Positions 1 to 10,607 of a stretch of DNA of 64,000 nucleotides are shown piece by piece; the first letter of the stretch is position 1; each line of letters begins with the position of its first letter. The notes beneath the pieces were generated by a model. The model was not told the DNA's origin. It was given only the letters and a program-made list of their open reading frames with translations, and did not search any database. Made by a program: the position numbers and the translations under genes. The DNA is taken from NCBI RefSeq assembly GCF_025548555.1, contig NZ_JAJLPA010000008.1, positions 1 through 64,000 of the forward strand. Direction: 5' to 3'. This stretch comes from Sphingomonas sp. A2-49. Lineage in GTDB: Bacteria; Pseudomonadota; Alphaproteobacteria; Sphingomonadales; Sphingomonadaceae.

Positions 1-429
1 CGGCTGGGACGCAACCGCGTCCGCCGCTTCGGCGCGCGCGACAGCCATATCCCCGAACAGGCGGAGCTGATGCTGCCCGCGACCGCCTATCCGCCCGCCG
101 CGGCGTGGCCCGCGGTGGAGGCGGGCGAGCCGCCGCTGCGCCCGATCTATCTGTTCGATCCGCCACAGCCGATCGAGAGCGTCATGGCGGAGGTGCCGGA
201 CGGCCCCCCTGCTCGCTTCCGCTGGCGCCGCCGGGTGCACGAGATCGCGCGGTCGGAAGGGCCGGAGCGGATCGCGGGCGAATGGTGGCGGCGGCACGAC
301 GCGGTCATCCCGACGCGCGACTATTACCGGGTCGAGGACCGCCGCGGCCGCCGCTTCTGGATCTTTCGCCACGGCCTCTACAGCGAGGCGGAAACGCCCA
401 ACTGGTACATCCACGGCCTGTTCGCATGA
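1..429 (+). CDS. imuB: ImuB, C-terminal part (partial at window start)
   Basis: The frame is open from base 1, so only the last 142 residues are visible. They match the C-terminal part of ImuB, the catalytically inactive Y-family polymerase relative that bridges DnaE2 to the sliding clamp during damage-induced mutagenesis. Visible landmarks are LFDPPQPIE, RFRWRR, a DYYRVED stretch and the terminal IHGLFA, the small domain typical of the ImuB tail. The polymerase-like domain and the clamp-binding motif lie upstream and cannot be seen. The stop overlaps the dnaE2 ATG by 4 bases, so the two are translationally coupled. Identity rests on the tail plus the dnaE2 neighbour. Confidence 0.85.
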   Translation, partial: RLGRNRVRRFGARDSHIPEQAELMLPATAYPPAAAWPAVEAGEPPLRPIYLFDPPQPIESVMAEVPDGPPARFRWRRRVHEIARSEGPERIAGEWWRRHDAVIPTRDYYRVEDRRGRRFWIFRHGLYSEAETPNWYIHGLFA

Positions 430-3400
430 CCGGCTTCGCCGAACTCGTCGCGGCGACCAACTTCTCGTTCCTCGACGGCGCCAGCCATGCCGAGGACATG
501 GTGCGCGAGGCGATATCGCTGGGCCATGCCGGAATCGGCATCGCCGATCGCAACACCGTCGCCGGCGTGGTGCGCGCGCATCGCGAGCTGCGGCTGATCC
601 GTGAGCGGTTCGCCGAACAGGGCATCGCCGACATCGGTTTCCGGCTGGTGGTGGGCGCACGGCTGGTCTTCGCCGACGGGACGCCGGATATCGTCGCCTA
701 TCCGGTCGACCGCCATGGCTGGGGACGGCTGACGCGGCTGCTGACCACCGGCAACCTGCGCGCGCAGAAGGGCGATTGCATCCTCGGGCTGGGCGACCTG
801 CTGCGCCATTGCGACGGCCTGATCGCGATCGTGCGGCCCCAATCGAGCGCGCGTCCGGCGACCGCCCGCCCCGATGCGCTGCTGCCGCCGATGCGTACCG
901 ACGCCGACCTGTCGACGACGCTCGAGCGCCTTGCGGCGGCAATGCCGGGGCGCGTCTGGCTGGGCGTGGACATGCCGCGTGGCGGGCGCGACCAGCGCCG
1001 GCTGGCGGGGCATGCGCGACAGGCGGCGGCGGCGGGCGTGCCGCTGCTCGCCACCTGCGACGCGCTCTATGCCGCGGCCGACGCGCGACCGCTGCACGAC
1101 GTGCTCGCCTGCATCCGCCAGGGCACGACGATCCGCGCCGCCGGCCGGACGCTCGCCGCCAATGCCGAACGCCACCTGAAACCCGCCGGGGAGATGGCCC
1201 GCCTGTTCGCGGCGCAGCCGCAGGCGGTGGCGGCGAGCGGCGAGATCCTCGACCGGATCGGCTTCGCGCTGACCGACCTCGCCTACGAATATCCGCACGA
1301 GCCGGTGCCGGAGGGCTGGGACGCGCAGGGGTGGCTGGAGCACATCACCTATGCCGCGGCGCGGGACCGCTTTCCCGACGGGATTCCCGACCGGTTGCAG
1401 AAGCTGCTCGACGAGGAGCTGCCGCTGATCGCGGCGCGGCAATATGCCTATTACTTCCTGACCGTGCACGACATCGTCCGCTTCGCGCGCGAGGAATGCC
1501 GGCCGCCGATCCTGTGCCAGGGGCGCGGATCGGCGGCGAATTCGGCGGTCTGCTGGCTGCTCGGCGTCACCTCGGTCGATCCGATGCGCTACGACCTGCT
1601 CTTCTCGCGCTTCGTGTCGGCGGAGCGCGACGAGCCGCCCGACATCGACGTCGATTTCGAACACGAGCGGCGCGAGGAGGTGATGCAATACATCTATCGC
1701 CGCTACGGCCGCCATCGCGCGGCGATCGCGGCGACCGTCATCCATTACCGCCCGCGCAGCGCGGTGCGCGAGGCGGGCAAGGCGCTGGGCCTGAGCGAGG
1801 ACGTGACGCAGCGACTGACCAGCACCGTCTGGGGCAGCTTTTCCGACCGGTTCGAGGAGCGGCGCTTTCACGAGACCGGGTTCAGCCTCGACAATCCGGA
1901 GATCGCGCGGCTGAAGACGACGGTCGATTCGCTGCTGCGCTTTCCGCGCCATTTGTCGCAGCACGTCGGCGGCTTCGTCCTGACCCACGGCCGCCTCGAC
2001 GAAACGGTGCCGATCCATCACGGCGCGATGGAGGATCGCACCTTCATCGAATGGGACAAGGACGACATCGACGAACTGAAGATCATGAAGGTCGACATCC
2101 TGGCGCTCGGCATGCTGACCTGCATCCGCAAGGCGTTCGACCTGATGCGCGACCATGGCCTGGGGCAACACGACCTCGATTCGATCCCGCCCGACGATCC
2201 GCCCGTCTACGACATGCTGTGCAGGGGCGACAGCATCGGCGTGTTCCAGGTCGAGAGCCGGGCGCAGATCAACATGCTGCCGCGGCTGAAACCGCGCAAA
2301 CTGTACGATCTGGTGGTGCAGGTCGCGATCGTCCGGCCGGGGCCGATCGAGGGCGACATGGTCCACCCCTATCTGCGCCGGCGGGCGGGCAAGGAGGTCG
2401 CCGAATTCCCCTCGCCCGCGCCGCCGCACGATCCCGACGAGCTGCGCAACCTGCTGAAGGAAACCTATGGCGTGCCGCTGTTCCAGGAACAGGCGATGAA
2501 GCTCGCCATCGTCGCGGCGGAATTCACGCCGGACGAGGCCAACCAGCTGCGCAAGTCGATGGCGACGTTCCGCAAGGTCGGCGGCATGGAGAATTTCGAG
2601 GCGAAGCTGATCGAGGGTATGGTCCGCCGCGGCTACCAGCGCGACTTCGCGATGCGCTGCTACAAGCAGATCGAGGGGTTCGGCAGCTATGGCTTTCCCG
2701 AAAGCCATGCGCTGTCGTTCGCGCGGCTGGTCTATGTGTCGTCGTGGATCAAATGCTTCCACCCGGCCGCGTTCGGCTGCGCGATCCTCAATTCGCAGCC
2801 GATGGGCTTCTATGCGCCCGCGCAGCTGGTGCAGGACGCGCGCGACCATGGCGTCGTGGTGCGGCCGATCGACGTCAATGCCAGCGTCTGGGACAATGCG
2901 CTCGAACCGCTCGACGACGGGAGCCTGGCGATCCGGCTGGGGTTTCGCCAGGTCGACGGCTTCCGCGAACACTGGGCCGCCGATCTGGTCGCGGCGCGCG
3001 GGGCGGTGCCGTTCGCGGGAATCGAGGCGGTGGCGGCGCGCGCGGGCCTGCCGACGCGCGGGCTCAACCTGCTCGCCGATGCCGACGCGTTCGGATCGAT
3101 CGCGGTCGATCGCCGCGCGGCGCTGTGGGAGGTGCGGCGGACGCCGCCGAAGCAGCTCGCGCTGTTCGCCGCCGCCGACGCGCCCGAACTGGGCGAAGAG
3201 GCCGACGCGCGGCTGCCCGCGATGCCGCCGGCCGAACAGGTCGCGGCGGATTACCAGACGACGCGCCTGTCGCTGAAGGATCATCCGATGCGCTTCCTGC
3301 GCCCGGTGTTCGCCGCCGAGGGCGTATTGTCGAGCGCGCAGGCCAGCCGTGCGAAGGACGGGCGGCGCGCGAAGGTCGCCGGCGTGGTGCTGGTGCGGCA

Positions 3401-3755
3401 GCGGCCGGGCAAGGGCAACGCCATCTTCGTGACGATCGAGGACGAAACCGGCATCACCAACGCGCTGATGTGGGCGCGCGATTTCGAGGCGAACCGACGC
3501 GCGGTGATGGCGGCGCGGCTGCTGGTGATGGAAGGGGTGATCCAGCGCAGCGAGGAAGGCGTCGTGCATCTGATGGCGGTCCGCGCCCATGACCGCACCG
3601 CCGAGCTGCGCCGCCTGTCGTCCGATTACGACGCGCAGACGCCGCTGCTGCCGGTCGACGAGGTGATCCGCCCGAAACCGATCGCCAGCCGCGATCCGCG
3701 CGGCGGCCACCCGCGCGACGTGCGGGTCATGCCCAGATCGCGCGACTTCCATTGA
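426..3755 (+). CDS. dnaE2: Error-prone DNA polymerase DnaE2 (ImuC)
   Basis: This is a 1109-residue C-family polymerase that performs translesion synthesis with ImuA/ImuB. The ATG at 426 overlaps the imuB stop, and the protein then begins with a PHP domain (FAELVAATNFSFLDGAS), as expected. The polymerase active-site motif PDIDVDF lies near residues 403-411. A helix-hairpin-helix region follows, and an OB-fold near residues 990-1015 carries NAIFVTIEDETG. The C-terminal clamp-binding tail of replicative DnaE1 is not apparent, and the length fits DnaE2. Any LexA box of the cassette would lie upstream of the window. Confidence is high because of the imuB context. Confidence 0.96.
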   Translation: MTGFAELVAATNFSFLDGASHAEDMVREAISLGHAGIGIADRNTVAGVVRAHRELRLIRERFAEQGIADIGFRLVVGARLVFADGTPDIVAYPVDRHGWGRLTRLLTTGNLRAQKGDCILGLGDLLRHCDGLIAIVRPQSSARPATARPDALLPPMRTDADLSTTLERLAAAMPGRVWLGVDMPRGGRDQRRLAGHARQAAAAGVPLLATCDALYAAADARPLHDVLACIRQGTTIRAAGRTLAANAERHLKPAGEMARLFAAQPQAVAASGEILDRIGFALTDLAYEYPHEPVPEGWDAQGWLEHITYAAARDRFPDGIPDRLQKLLDEELPLIAARQYAYYFLTVHDIVRFAREECRPPILCQGRGSAANSAVCWLLGVTSVDPMRYDLLFSRFVSAERDEPPDIDVDFEHERREEVMQYIYRRYGRHRAAIAATVIHYRPRSAVREAGKALGLSEDVTQRLTSTVWGSFSDRFEERRFHETGFSLDNPEIARLKTTVDSLLRFPRHLSQHVGGFVLTHGRLDETVPIHHGAMEDRTFIEWDKDDIDELKIMKVDILALGMLTCIRKAFDLMRDHGLGQHDLDSIPPDDPPVYDMLCRGDSIGVFQVESRAQINMLPRLKPRKLYDLVVQVAIVRPGPIEGDMVHPYLRRRAGKEVAEFPSPAPPHDPDELRNLLKETYGVPLFQEQAMKLAIVAAEFTPDEANQLRKSMATFRKVGGMENFEAKLIEGMVRRGYQRDFAMRCYKQIEGFGSYGFPESHALSFARLVYVSSWIKCFHPAAFGCAILNSQPMGFYAPAQLVQDARDHGVVVRPIDVNASVWDNALEPLDDGSLAIRLGFRQVDGFREHWAADLVAARGAVPFAGIEAVAARAGLPTRGLNLLADADAFGSIAVDRRAALWEVRRTPPKQLALFAAADAPELGEEADARLPAMPPAEQVAADYQTTRLSLKDHPMRFLRPVFAAEGVLSSAQASRAKDGRRAKVAGVVLVRQRPGKGNAIFVTIEDETGITNALMWARDFEANRRAVMAARLLVMEGVIQRSEEGVVHLMAVRAHDRTAELRRLSSDYDAQTPLLPVDEVIRPKPIASRDPRGGHPRDVRVMPRSRDFH

Positions 3756-3855
3756 GGGCGCGTCCGGCCCCTTCGATCGTGCCGGCGTGCAAAAGCCTTG
3801 GCGTCGGCGCGCCGCTGCCCCACATGGGCGGCAACCGAAACGCAAGGAGCATGAC

Positions 3856-4764
3856 GTGGCCACGCTAGGAATGTCGCCAGCCGAGAAGCAGGCGGTCGAG
3901 GATTTCCGCCGCGACGTCGTCGAACCGTCGATGACCAGCCTGGTCATCATCGATTTCTGGGCGGAATGGTGCGGGCCGTGCAAGGCGCTGGGGCCGACGC
4001 TCGAAAAGGTCGCGGCCGCCTATGCGGATCGCGGCGTCGTGCTCGCCAAGATCGACACCGACAAGAATCCCTTCATCTCCGCGCAGTTCCAGATCAAGTC
4101 GATCCCCACCGTCTATGCGATGTTCCAGGGGCAGCTGGTCGCCGACCTGACCAGCGCGCGCACCGAATCGCAGCTGCGTACGATCCTCGACCAGCTGCTC
4201 AAGCAGCTGCCGATCGCGGCGCCCGGCGCCGATGCCGCCGCCGAGATCGCGCCGCTGATCGCGATGGGCGAGGAGGTGCTGGCGAGCGGCGACGGCGAGC
4301 GCGCGCTGTCGATCTTCGACCAGCTGGTCGAGATGGCGCCGGAGGATCCGGCGGTGCTGTCGGGCCGCATCCGCGCGCTGGTCGCGCTCGGCCTGACCGA
4401 CGAGGCGCAGGCGGCGATCGACGCGCTGCCCGCCGACGTCCACGACGCCGGCATCGACCGGGCGAAGGCGGCACTGGCACTCGCGCGGAGCGCGCCGCCG
4501 GTCGACGATTTCGCCGGGCTTCAGGCCGAGGTGGCGGCCCATCCCGACGATCACGATCGCCGCTTCGCGCTCGCCAATGCGCAGATGGCGGCGGGCGACC
4601 GCGACGGCGCCGCCGACAATCTGCTCGCCATCGTCGCCGCCGACCGCGCGTGGAACGACGGCGCGGCGCGCCAGCAGTTGCTCAAGGTGTTCGAGGTCGT
4701 CGGACTGGAGGACCCCTGGGTATCGGCGCAGCGCCGCCGCCTGTCCGCGATCCTGTTCGGATGA
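3856..4764 (+). CDS. Thioredoxin-domain protein with TPR-like tail (YbbN/CnoX type)
   Basis: This 302-residue protein has an N-terminal thioredoxin fold with an intact CGPC site (Cys39, Cys42, context EWCGPCK). A helical TPR-like C-terminal half follows ([24 protein letters not shown] and similar repeats). The architecture is that of the YbbN/CnoX co-chaperone-redox family, cytoplasmic with no signal peptide. The GTG at 3856 is chosen because AAGGAG sits six bases upstream. A GTG at 3787 would add an implausible Arg/Pro-rich leader. The next gene overlaps its stop by 4 bases. E. coli YbbN has SXXC, so a full CXXC here suggests an active oxidoreductase. Confidence 0.85.
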   Translation: MATLGMSPAEKQAVEDFRRDVVEPSMTSLVIIDFWAEWCGPCKALGPTLEKVAAAYADRGVVLAKIDTDKNPFISAQFQIKSIPTVYAMFQGQLVADLTSARTESQLRTILDQLLKQLPIAAPGADAAAEIAPLIAMGEEVLASGDGERALSIFDQLVEMAPEDPAVLSGRIRALVALGLTDEAQAAIDALPADVHDAGIDRAKAALALARSAPPVDDFAGLQAEVAAHPDDHDRRFALANAQMAAGDRDGAADNLLAIVAADRAWNDGAARQQLLKVFEVVGLEDPWVSAQRRRLSAILFG

Positions 4765-5387
4765 CCGCCGCCCCGGTCATCGGCCGCCTGTCGATCTTTC
4801 CGCTGCCGGGGGCGTTGCTGTTTCCCGGCATGCACCTGCCGCTGCACATCTTCGAGCCGCGCTATCGCGCGATGGTGAGCGACGCGATGGCGCGCGACCG
4901 GCGGATCGGCATGATCCAGCCGATGGGCACCGGCGGCGATGCGACCGCGCTCTACGACATCGGCTGCGTCGGCAAGATCGCGGAGGTCGAGGCGCTGGAC
5001 GACGGGCGCTACAATCTGGTGCTGGAGGGCGTGGCGCTGTTCCGCGTGGTGCGCGAGCTCGACGTGACGACCCCGTTCCGCCAGGTCGAGGCGGTGATGC
5101 TGCCCGCCCCCGGCGACGACATGCTGTCGCTCGGCCGGCGATCCTCGCTCGAACTCGAATCGCGCCGCTTCGCCGACGCACAGGGCTATGCGGTGGATTG
5201 GGACGCGGTCGGCCGGCTCGACGACGAAAGCCTGGTCAACGGCATCGCCCAGATCGCCCCCTTCGATTCCGCAGCGAAACAGGCGCTGCTGGAGGCGCAG
5301 GACATCGAGACGCGCGCCGAGCTCATCATCCAGCTCATGCAGTTCTTCGGTCGCCACGACGGCGAGGACAAGGTCACGCTGCAATGA
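4761..5387 (+). CDS. LON peptidase N-terminal domain protein
   Basis: This 208-residue protein is essentially a stand-alone LON substrate-binding domain. It opens with [24 protein letters not shown], cut here to its hallmarks [10 protein letters not shown] and a following [11 protein letters not shown] segment. There is no AAA module or protease Ser-Lys dyad, so it is not a Lon protease. Its function is unknown and substrate recruitment is an inference from the domain. It starts on an ATG overlapping the previous stop and overlaps the following small gene by 4 bases, so all three form one operon. Confidence 0.85.
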   Translation: MTAAPVIGRLSIFPLPGALLFPGMHLPLHIFEPRYRAMVSDAMARDRRIGMIQPMGTGGDATALYDIGCVGKIAEVEALDDGRYNLVLEGVALFRVVRELDVTTPFRQVEAVMLPAPGDDMLSLGRRSSLELESRRFADAQGYAVDWDAVGRLDDESLVNGIAQIAPFDSAAKQALLEAQDIETRAELIIQLMQFFGRHDGEDKVTLQ

Positions 5388-5548
5388 TCGACCCGTGGCT
5401 GTTCGAACGCCTCGTCTGCCCGGTCACGCGCCAGCCGCTGCGCTATGACGAGGACGCGGGCGAACTGGTGTCCGACGCCGCCGGACTCGCCTATCCCGTC
5501 CGCGACGGCGTACCGGTGATGCTGGTCGAGCACGCGCGCCGGATCTGA
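5384..5548 (+). CDS. Trm112-like small protein
   Basis: This 54-residue protein has the Trm112/YcaR pattern: [12 protein letters not shown], then an acidic strand, [13 protein letters not shown] and a short tail. Only one cysteine is present (CPVT instead of CPxC), as is common in alphaproteobacterial members, so a classical four-cysteine zinc site is unlikely. Eukaryotic Trm112 activates methyltransferases; the role of bacterial versions is not settled. It is translationally coupled to the LON-domain gene by a 4-base overlap and ends the operon. Confidence 0.8.
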   Translation: MIDPWLFERLVCPVTRQPLRYDEDAGELVSDAAGLAYPVRDGVPVMLVEHARRI

Positions 5549-5562
5549 CCGGCGCGGCCTAT

Positions 5563-6105
5563 CTAGGCCGTCGCGAGCGCGAACACCGCCATCAGCAACG
5601 CCGCGACGCTGGGGTAGAAGGTCAGCGCGAAGCCCAGGGCGCGCGCTTCGGCGCCGTCGCGATAGCCGGTCCAGAACAGCAGCCGCCCCGCCGAGAAACA
5701 GGCGACGAACAGCGCCACGGGCACGCGCGCATGGTCGCTGAGCAGCGTCAGCGCGGTATAGGCGAAACCGGCGAGCAGCACCTGTTCGGCGGTGTTGCGC
5801 AGGATGGCGTTGCCGGTGTCCACGCCGGGATCGACGCCGTCACGGCCGCCGATCGCGCCGTCCGACACGAAGCGGCGGCGCGCGACCGAACCGATCGCCG
5901 CGGCGAGCCAGAGGCCGAGCACCAGCGCGGCGATGCCGAGCGTCGCGAACCGGCTTTCGAGCGTCGCCGCGGCGCTGCGCCCGTAGCCGATCACCACCGC
6001 CGCGATCGTCAGCCCCAGGCCGATGCCGATACCGCGCGCGACGCCCTGCTGGACCCGGGCGACCGGCGACGGCGACGGCGACGGCGTCGCCGCCGGCCCG
6101 CTCAT
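5563..6105 (-). CDS. MAPEG-family-like integral membrane protein
   Basis: This 180-residue protein has about four hydrophobic segments (near residues 28-43, 70-90, 112-130, 160-178). The segment RNTAEQVLLAGFAYTAL resembles the MAPEG family (membrane proteins related to glutathione transferase and leukotriene synthases). The N-terminus is a Pro/Ser/Val-rich cytoplasmic stretch. Its start overlaps the stop of the UbiH-type gene by 4 bases, so the two are one minus-strand operon. The substrate cannot be deduced. Confidence 0.7.
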   Translation of the reverse strand: MSGPAATPSPSPSPVARVQQGVARGIGIGLGLTIAAVVIGYGRSAAATLESRFATLGIAALVLGLWLAAAIGSVARRRFVSDGAIGGRDGVDPGVDTGNAILRNTAEQVLLAGFAYTALTLLSDHARVPVALFVACFSAGRLLFWTGYRDGAEARALGFALTFYPSVAALLMAVFALATA

Positions 6106-7316
6106 ATGTGCAGCCCCTGCAAGAGCTTGGGTAGCGTGCCCGTCTCGCCGCGCGCTTCCGCCATGAACCGGTTCTTGAGCGGGGGCAGCCGGTCGACCGC
6201 ACCGATGCCGAACCGGCGGATCGCGCTGGCCGCGGCGCCGGGCACGCCGAACAGCCGCGTCAGCGTGTCCGTCGCCGCCGCGACCATGAACGTGTCGAGC
6301 CCGCGCCAGCGCTGGTAGCGTTCGAGCAGCGCCGGATCGCCGAGATCGAGCCCCAGCCGCTTGCCGTCGACCAGCACCTCCGCCAGCGTCGCCGCGTCGC
6401 GCAGGCCGAGGTTGAGCCCCTGCCCCGCGATCGGATGGATGCCGTGCGCCGCATCGCCGACCAGCACCAGCCGCTCCGCAGTGATCCGCGCGGCATGGTG
6501 GAAACCGAGCGCGTAGCTGGCGCGGGGGCTGGCGTCGGTCAGTTCGCCGAGGAACCCGCCCATCCGCCGCGTCGCCTCCGCCAGGAAGGCGCGATCGCCC
6601 AGCTTCATCATCGCCGGGCCGTCGGCGCCCTTCACCGACCAGACGATCGCCGACCGGTGACCGGTCGCATCGTCGGGCAACGGCAGCAGCGCGAACGGGC
6701 CGGAGGGATAGAAGATCTCATAGGCGACGTCGTCGTGCGGGTATTCGTGATGGAACGCGCCGACGATCGCGGCATGGTCGTACTGCCAGCGCGCGACGGC
6801 GATCCCCGCCGCCTCGCGCGTGGGCGAATTGCGGCCTTCCGCGGCGATCAGCAGGGGCGCGCGGATCACGCTGCCGTCGTCGAGCGTCGCGACGACGCCA
6901 TCGGCGCCGCGCGTCATGTCGGTCGCGCGCGTCCGCATCCGCAGGTCAACGTGCCGCGCGGCACGCGCCGCCTCGAACAATGTGCGGCGCAGCAGCTTGT
7001 TCTCGTACATCGTGCCGAGCGCGCCATCGCCTTCGGCCGGTCGGAAATCGAGCTTGCCGGGCGCCAGCCCGTCGCTCACCCGGATCTGGCGGATCGCGCA
7101 GCCCTGCCCTGCCAGCGCCGCCCCGATGCCGATCGCGTCGAGCATCCGCCCGGTCGCGCTGGCGATGGCGGAGGCACGTCCGTCGAAGCCGGGCGCCAGC
7201 ATCACCGCCGGGTCGGCGGGGTCGATGACGATGCTGCGCACGCCGTGCACGTCGAGCGCGACCGCAAGCGTGGCGCCGACCAGCCCGCCGCCGAGGATGA
7301 TGACATCTGTGTCCAT
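6102..7316 (-). CDS. UbiH/UbiF/COQ6-type FAD-dependent monooxygenase
   Basis: This 404-residue flavoprotein has an N-terminal Rossmann dinucleotide motif (VIILGGGLVGATLA) and the second FAD motif GDAAHGIHPIAGQGLN near residues 290-310, both hallmarks of ubiquinone ring hydroxylases. It probably performs one of the aromatic hydroxylations of ubiquinone synthesis at the inner face of the membrane; which ring position is unclear. The ATG at 7316 is preferred over upstream starts because AGGAGG lies just before it and the FAD motif begins five residues in. It is divergent from ftsK. Confidence 0.9.
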   Translation of the reverse strand: MDTDVIILGGGLVGATLAVALDVHGVRSIVIDPADPAVMLAPGFDGRASAIASATGRMLDAIGIGAALAGQGCAIRQIRVSDGLAPGKLDFRPAEGDGALGTMYENKLLRRTLFEAARAARHVDLRMRTRATDMTRGADGVVATLDDGSVIRAPLLIAAEGRNSPTREAAGIAVARWQYDHAAIVGAFHHEYPHDDVAYEIFYPSGPFALLPLPDDATGHRSAIVWSVKGADGPAMMKLGDRAFLAEATRRMGGFLGELTDASPRASYALGFHHAARITAERLVLVGDAAHGIHPIAGQGLNLGLRDAATLAEVLVDGKRLGLDLGDPALLERYQRWRGLDTFMVAAATDTLTRLFGVPGAAASAIRRFGIGAVDRLPPLKNRFMAEARGETGTLPKLLQGLHI

Positions 7317-7495
7317 ATCCCCTCCTGTACGCGCGCGCGGCCGGTGTGCCAACGGCGTCGGGCGCCACCGGGGCGTGGATATTCGCGTTCGCATGCCTGC
7401 GCCGCGATACATCCCGCCCGTCGCAGTCGCCTTGACGTGACGCGCGCGCGGCCCGATGAATCCCGGGCATTTTCGCACATGGAAGGGATCGGGCG

Positions 7496-9805
7496 ATGGC
7501 GAGCCGTGCGCAGCCAGGCTTGTTGCGTGAGACGGTGAAGGCGGGGGCGGTCCGCGGCGGTGCACTGGTCGCCGCGATCGCGCTGTTCCTCGCCACGCTG
7601 CTGATGGTGCTGGCGCTGGCCAGCTATCGGGCGAGCGACGCCGCGCTCAACACCGCATCGGGCGGCGCGGTCCAGAACCTGGCGGGTACGCCGGGCGCGT
7701 GGTTCGCCGATCTGGCGCTGACGCTGTTCGGGCCGACGGTGGCGCTGCTGCTGCCGGTCGCGCCGATCGTCGCCGCGCGGCTGTGGCGCGACCAGCCCCC
7801 CGGCCGCTGGCTGGCGATGCTGCGCAACGCGGCGCTGGGCGTCGCGCTGATGGCGGCGGCGCTGGCGTTCGTGTCCGATGCATCGGTGCTCGCCCTGCCC
7901 GCGGGTTGGGGCGGCGTCGTCGGCCTGTCGGTCGCGCACCTGGTCGAATGGGCGCTGCACGTCGTCGGCCAGCCCGGTGCCGAGCGCTGGGCGGCACGCG
8001 GCATCGGCCTGATCGCGGGCGTGGCGGGCATCATCGTCTGGGCGAAGAGCCTGGAGATCGACCTCGGCGAGCGCCGCTTCCGCCTGCCGCGCCGCCGCGC
8101 CGCCGGGGATGCCGGGGATGCCTACGACGTCGCGGACGAGGATGACGAAGAGCCGCTGCAACTCGCGCGCAAGGTGATCGAGCCGCGCGCGATCGCCGAA
8201 CCCGATCCCCGCCCCGCACCCGTCATCGCCGATCGCGCCACCGCGCCATCCGCCGCAAGGCCCAAGCCGAAACAACAGAGCTTCGACCTCGGCCACAGCT
8301 TCACGTTGCCAGGCCTCGACCTGCTGACCCCGGCGCCGCCGGCGCCCAAGGGCACGATCGACAAGGCCGCGCTGGAGCGCAACGCGCGCCTGCTCGAAAA
8401 CGTGCTCGACGATTTCAAGGTGCACGGCGTCATCAACGAGGTGCGCCCCGGCCCGGTCGTGACGATGTACGAGCTGGAACCCGCGCCGGGGATCAAGGCG
8501 AGCCGCGTCATCGCGCTCGCCGACGACATCGCGCGCAACATGTCGGCGGTGTCGGCGCGCGTCGCGGTGATCCCGGGCCGCAACGTCATCGGCATCGAAC
8601 TGCCCAATACCCGGCGCGAATCGGTCAGCCTGCACGAACTGGTCGCCAGCCAGACGTTCGAGGACCAGGCCGCGCAGCTGCCGATCATCCTCGGCAAGAA
8701 CATCGCCGGCGATCCCGTCATCGCCGACCTCGCGCCGATGCCGCACCTGCTCGTCGCGGGCACGACCGGGTCGGGCAAGTCGGTCGGTCTCAACTGCATG
8801 ATCCTGTCGCTGCTCTACCGGCTGACGCCGGAACAGTGCCGGATGATCATGATCGATCCCAAGATGCTCGAACTGAGCATGTACGACGACATCCCGCACC
8901 TGCTGTCCCCCGTCGTCACCGATCCCGCCAAGGCGGTGCGCGCGCTCAAATGGGCGGTCGAGACGATGGAGGACCGCTATCGCCAGATGTCCTCGGTCGG
9001 CGTGCGCAGCCTTGCGGGCTTCAACGACAAGGTGCGCGCCGCCAAGGCCAAGGGCCAGCGGCTCGGCCGCCGCGTCCAGACCGGCTATCATCCGGAGACG
9101 GGACAACCCGTGTACGAGGAGGAGCAGCTCGACTACGAGCCGCTGCCGCAGATCGTCGTCATCGTCGACGAGCTCGCCGACCTGATGATGACCGCGGGCA
9201 AGGAGGTCGAGTTCCTGATCCAGCGGCTGGCGCAGAAGGCGCGCGCGGCGGGCATCCACCTCATCATGGCGACGCAGCGTCCCTCGGTGGACGTCATCAC
9301 CGGCGTCATCAAGGCGAACCTGCCGACCCGGATCAGCTTCCACGTCACCAGCAAGATCGATTCGCGCACCATCCTGGGCGAACAGGGGGCCGAGCAGCTG
9401 CTGGGCAAGGGCGACATGCTCTACATGCCGGGCGGCAAGGGGATCGTGCGCGTCCACGGCCCGTTCGTCAGCGACGACGAGGTGCGCGCCATCGCCGATC
9501 ATTGGCGCGCGCAGGGGCAGCCCGACTATATCACCTCCGTCACCGAGGAGCCCGAGGACGGCTTCACGCTGGAAGGATCGCCGGAGGGCGAGGATTCGGC
9601 GGAGGATCAGCAATATCGCAGCGCGATCCAGCTGGTGTGCGAATCGCAGAAGGCGTCGACGAGCTGGCTCCAGCGCCAGCTGCGCATCGGCTACAATTCC
9701 GCCGCGCGGCTCATCGAGAAGATGGAGAAGGACGGGATCGTCAGCCGCCCGGACCATGTCGGCCGCCGCGAGGTGCTGCGCGATACCGAAGGACATGCGA
9801 TCTGA
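7496..9805 (+). CDS. ftsK: DNA translocase FtsK
   Basis: This 769-residue protein is the septal DNA pump that clears chromosome termini during division. Hydrophobic segments in the first ~190 residues (for example [16 protein letters not shown]) form the membrane anchor. A short linker follows and then the motor. Walker A is GTTGSGKS near residues 422-429 and Walker B is [13 protein letters not shown] near 555. The last ~65 residues form the winged-helix gamma domain ([19 protein letters not shown]) that reads polar DNA motifs. The linker is short compared with E. coli FtsK, as is usual for alphaproteobacteria. Confidence 0.97.
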   Translation: MASRAQPGLLRETVKAGAVRGGALVAAIALFLATLLMVLALASYRASDAALNTASGGAVQNLAGTPGAWFADLALTLFGPTVALLLPVAPIVAARLWRDQPPGRWLAMLRNAALGVALMAAALAFVSDASVLALPAGWGGVVGLSVAHLVEWALHVVGQPGAERWAARGIGLIAGVAGIIVWAKSLEIDLGERRFRLPRRRAAGDAGDAYDVADEDDEEPLQLARKVIEPRAIAEPDPRPAPVIADRATAPSAARPKPKQQSFDLGHSFTLPGLDLLTPAPPAPKGTIDKAALERNARLLENVLDDFKVHGVINEVRPGPVVTMYELEPAPGIKASRVIALADDIARNMSAVSARVAVIPGRNVIGIELPNTRRESVSLHELVASQTFEDQAAQLPIILGKNIAGDPVIADLAPMPHLLVAGTTGSGKSVGLNCMILSLLYRLTPEQCRMIMIDPKMLELSMYDDIPHLLSPVVTDPAKAVRALKWAVETMEDRYRQMSSVGVRSLAGFNDKVRAAKAKGQRLGRRVQTGYHPETGQPVYEEEQLDYEPLPQIVVIVDELADLMMTAGKEVEFLIQRLAQKARAAGIHLIMATQRPSVDVITGVIKANLPTRISFHVTSKIDSRTILGEQGAEQLLGKGDMLYMPGGKGIVRVHGPFVSDDEVRAIADHWRAQGQPDYITSVTEEPEDGFTLEGSPEGEDSAEDQQYRSAIQLVCESQKASTSWLQRQLRIGYNSAARLIEKMEKDGIVSRPDHVGRREVLRDTEGHAI

Positions 9806-9936
9806 CGCGCCCGTCCCCCGCCCACACCTGAGGACGGCTTCCCCGGACCGCCGGCGGACGACGGAACGCCGCGTGGCGCCGGCCGGAACCTGCCCGGTTC
9901 AGCAGGCATTCAATGCGCACATTCCACGGGACACCC

Positions 9937-10542
9937 ATGATCCGATACGCTTTCGCCCTCGCCGCCGTCGTCGCCCCCGCCGTCCTGCCCGCGCAGGCGA
10001 CCGGCGACCTGGCCGCGGTGCAGCGCCACCTCCAGGCGGTCGAGACCATGACCGCCGACTTCAGCCAGGCCGACCGCAACGGCAAGGTGCTGACCGGCAC
10101 GTTCACGCTCAAGAAGCCCGGCAAGCTGCGCTTCCAGTACGAAAAGGGGGTGCCGATCCTGATCGTCGCGGAGGGCGGCGCGCTGACCTTCATCGACTAT
10201 TCGGTGCGGCAGGTGCAGCGCTGGCCGATCCGGAATTCGCCGCTGGGCGTGCTGCTCGATCCCTCGCGCGACATCACCCGCTACGCGCGGCTGGTGCAGA
10301 CCGGCAACGACGCCGTCGTCTCGGTCGAGGCGAACGATCCCAAACACCCCGAATATGGCAAGATCACCCTGATCTTCGCGCGGAGCGCCGCGGCGCCGGG
10401 CGGGCTGGCCTTGCAGGGCTGGGTCGCGCTCGACAGCCAGAACAACCGGACGACGATTCGCCTGACCAACCAGCGATTCGGCGTGCCGGTGAGCGACCAG
10501 ACGTTCAAATGGAACGACCCGCGGCGGTCGAGCCCGCGATAA
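9937..10542 (+). CDS. lolA: Outer-membrane lipoprotein carrier LolA
   Basis: This ~201-residue periplasmic chaperone ferries lipoproteins from the inner to the outer membrane. A signal peptide (MIRYAFALAAVVAPAVLPAQA) supports the ATG at 9937; an in-frame ATG at 9913 would add eight residues before it. The mature part shows LolA features: an opening helix AVQRHLQAVETMTADFSQ, then TGTFTLKKPGKLRFQY and PLGVLLDP. The lolA-xthA neighbourhood recurs in sphingomonads as far as I recall. Confidence 0.93.
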   Translation: MIRYAFALAAVVAPAVLPAQATGDLAAVQRHLQAVETMTADFSQADRNGKVLTGTFTLKKPGKLRFQYEKGVPILIVAEGGALTFIDYSVRQVQRWPIRNSPLGVLLDPSRDITRYARLVQTGNDAVVSVEANDPKHPEYGKITLIFARSAAAPGGLALQGWVALDSQNNRTTIRLTNQRFGVPVSDQTFKWNDPRRSSPR

Positions 10543-10607
10543 AACGGTAATTATCCGGACCCATTCATCCGGGCGACAGGTTCGAGCGCCTAGAACGGTC
10601 CTCGCGG

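Noticed and set aside
378..3983. Minus-strand open frame of about 1200 codons opposite dnaE2
   Set aside because: Same antisense effect. The plus strand encodes a full DnaE2 with catalytic motifs.
7202..9796. Minus-strand open frame opposite ftsK
   Set aside because: Low-complexity Arg/Asp/His translation with no motif; FtsK on the plus strand is complete.
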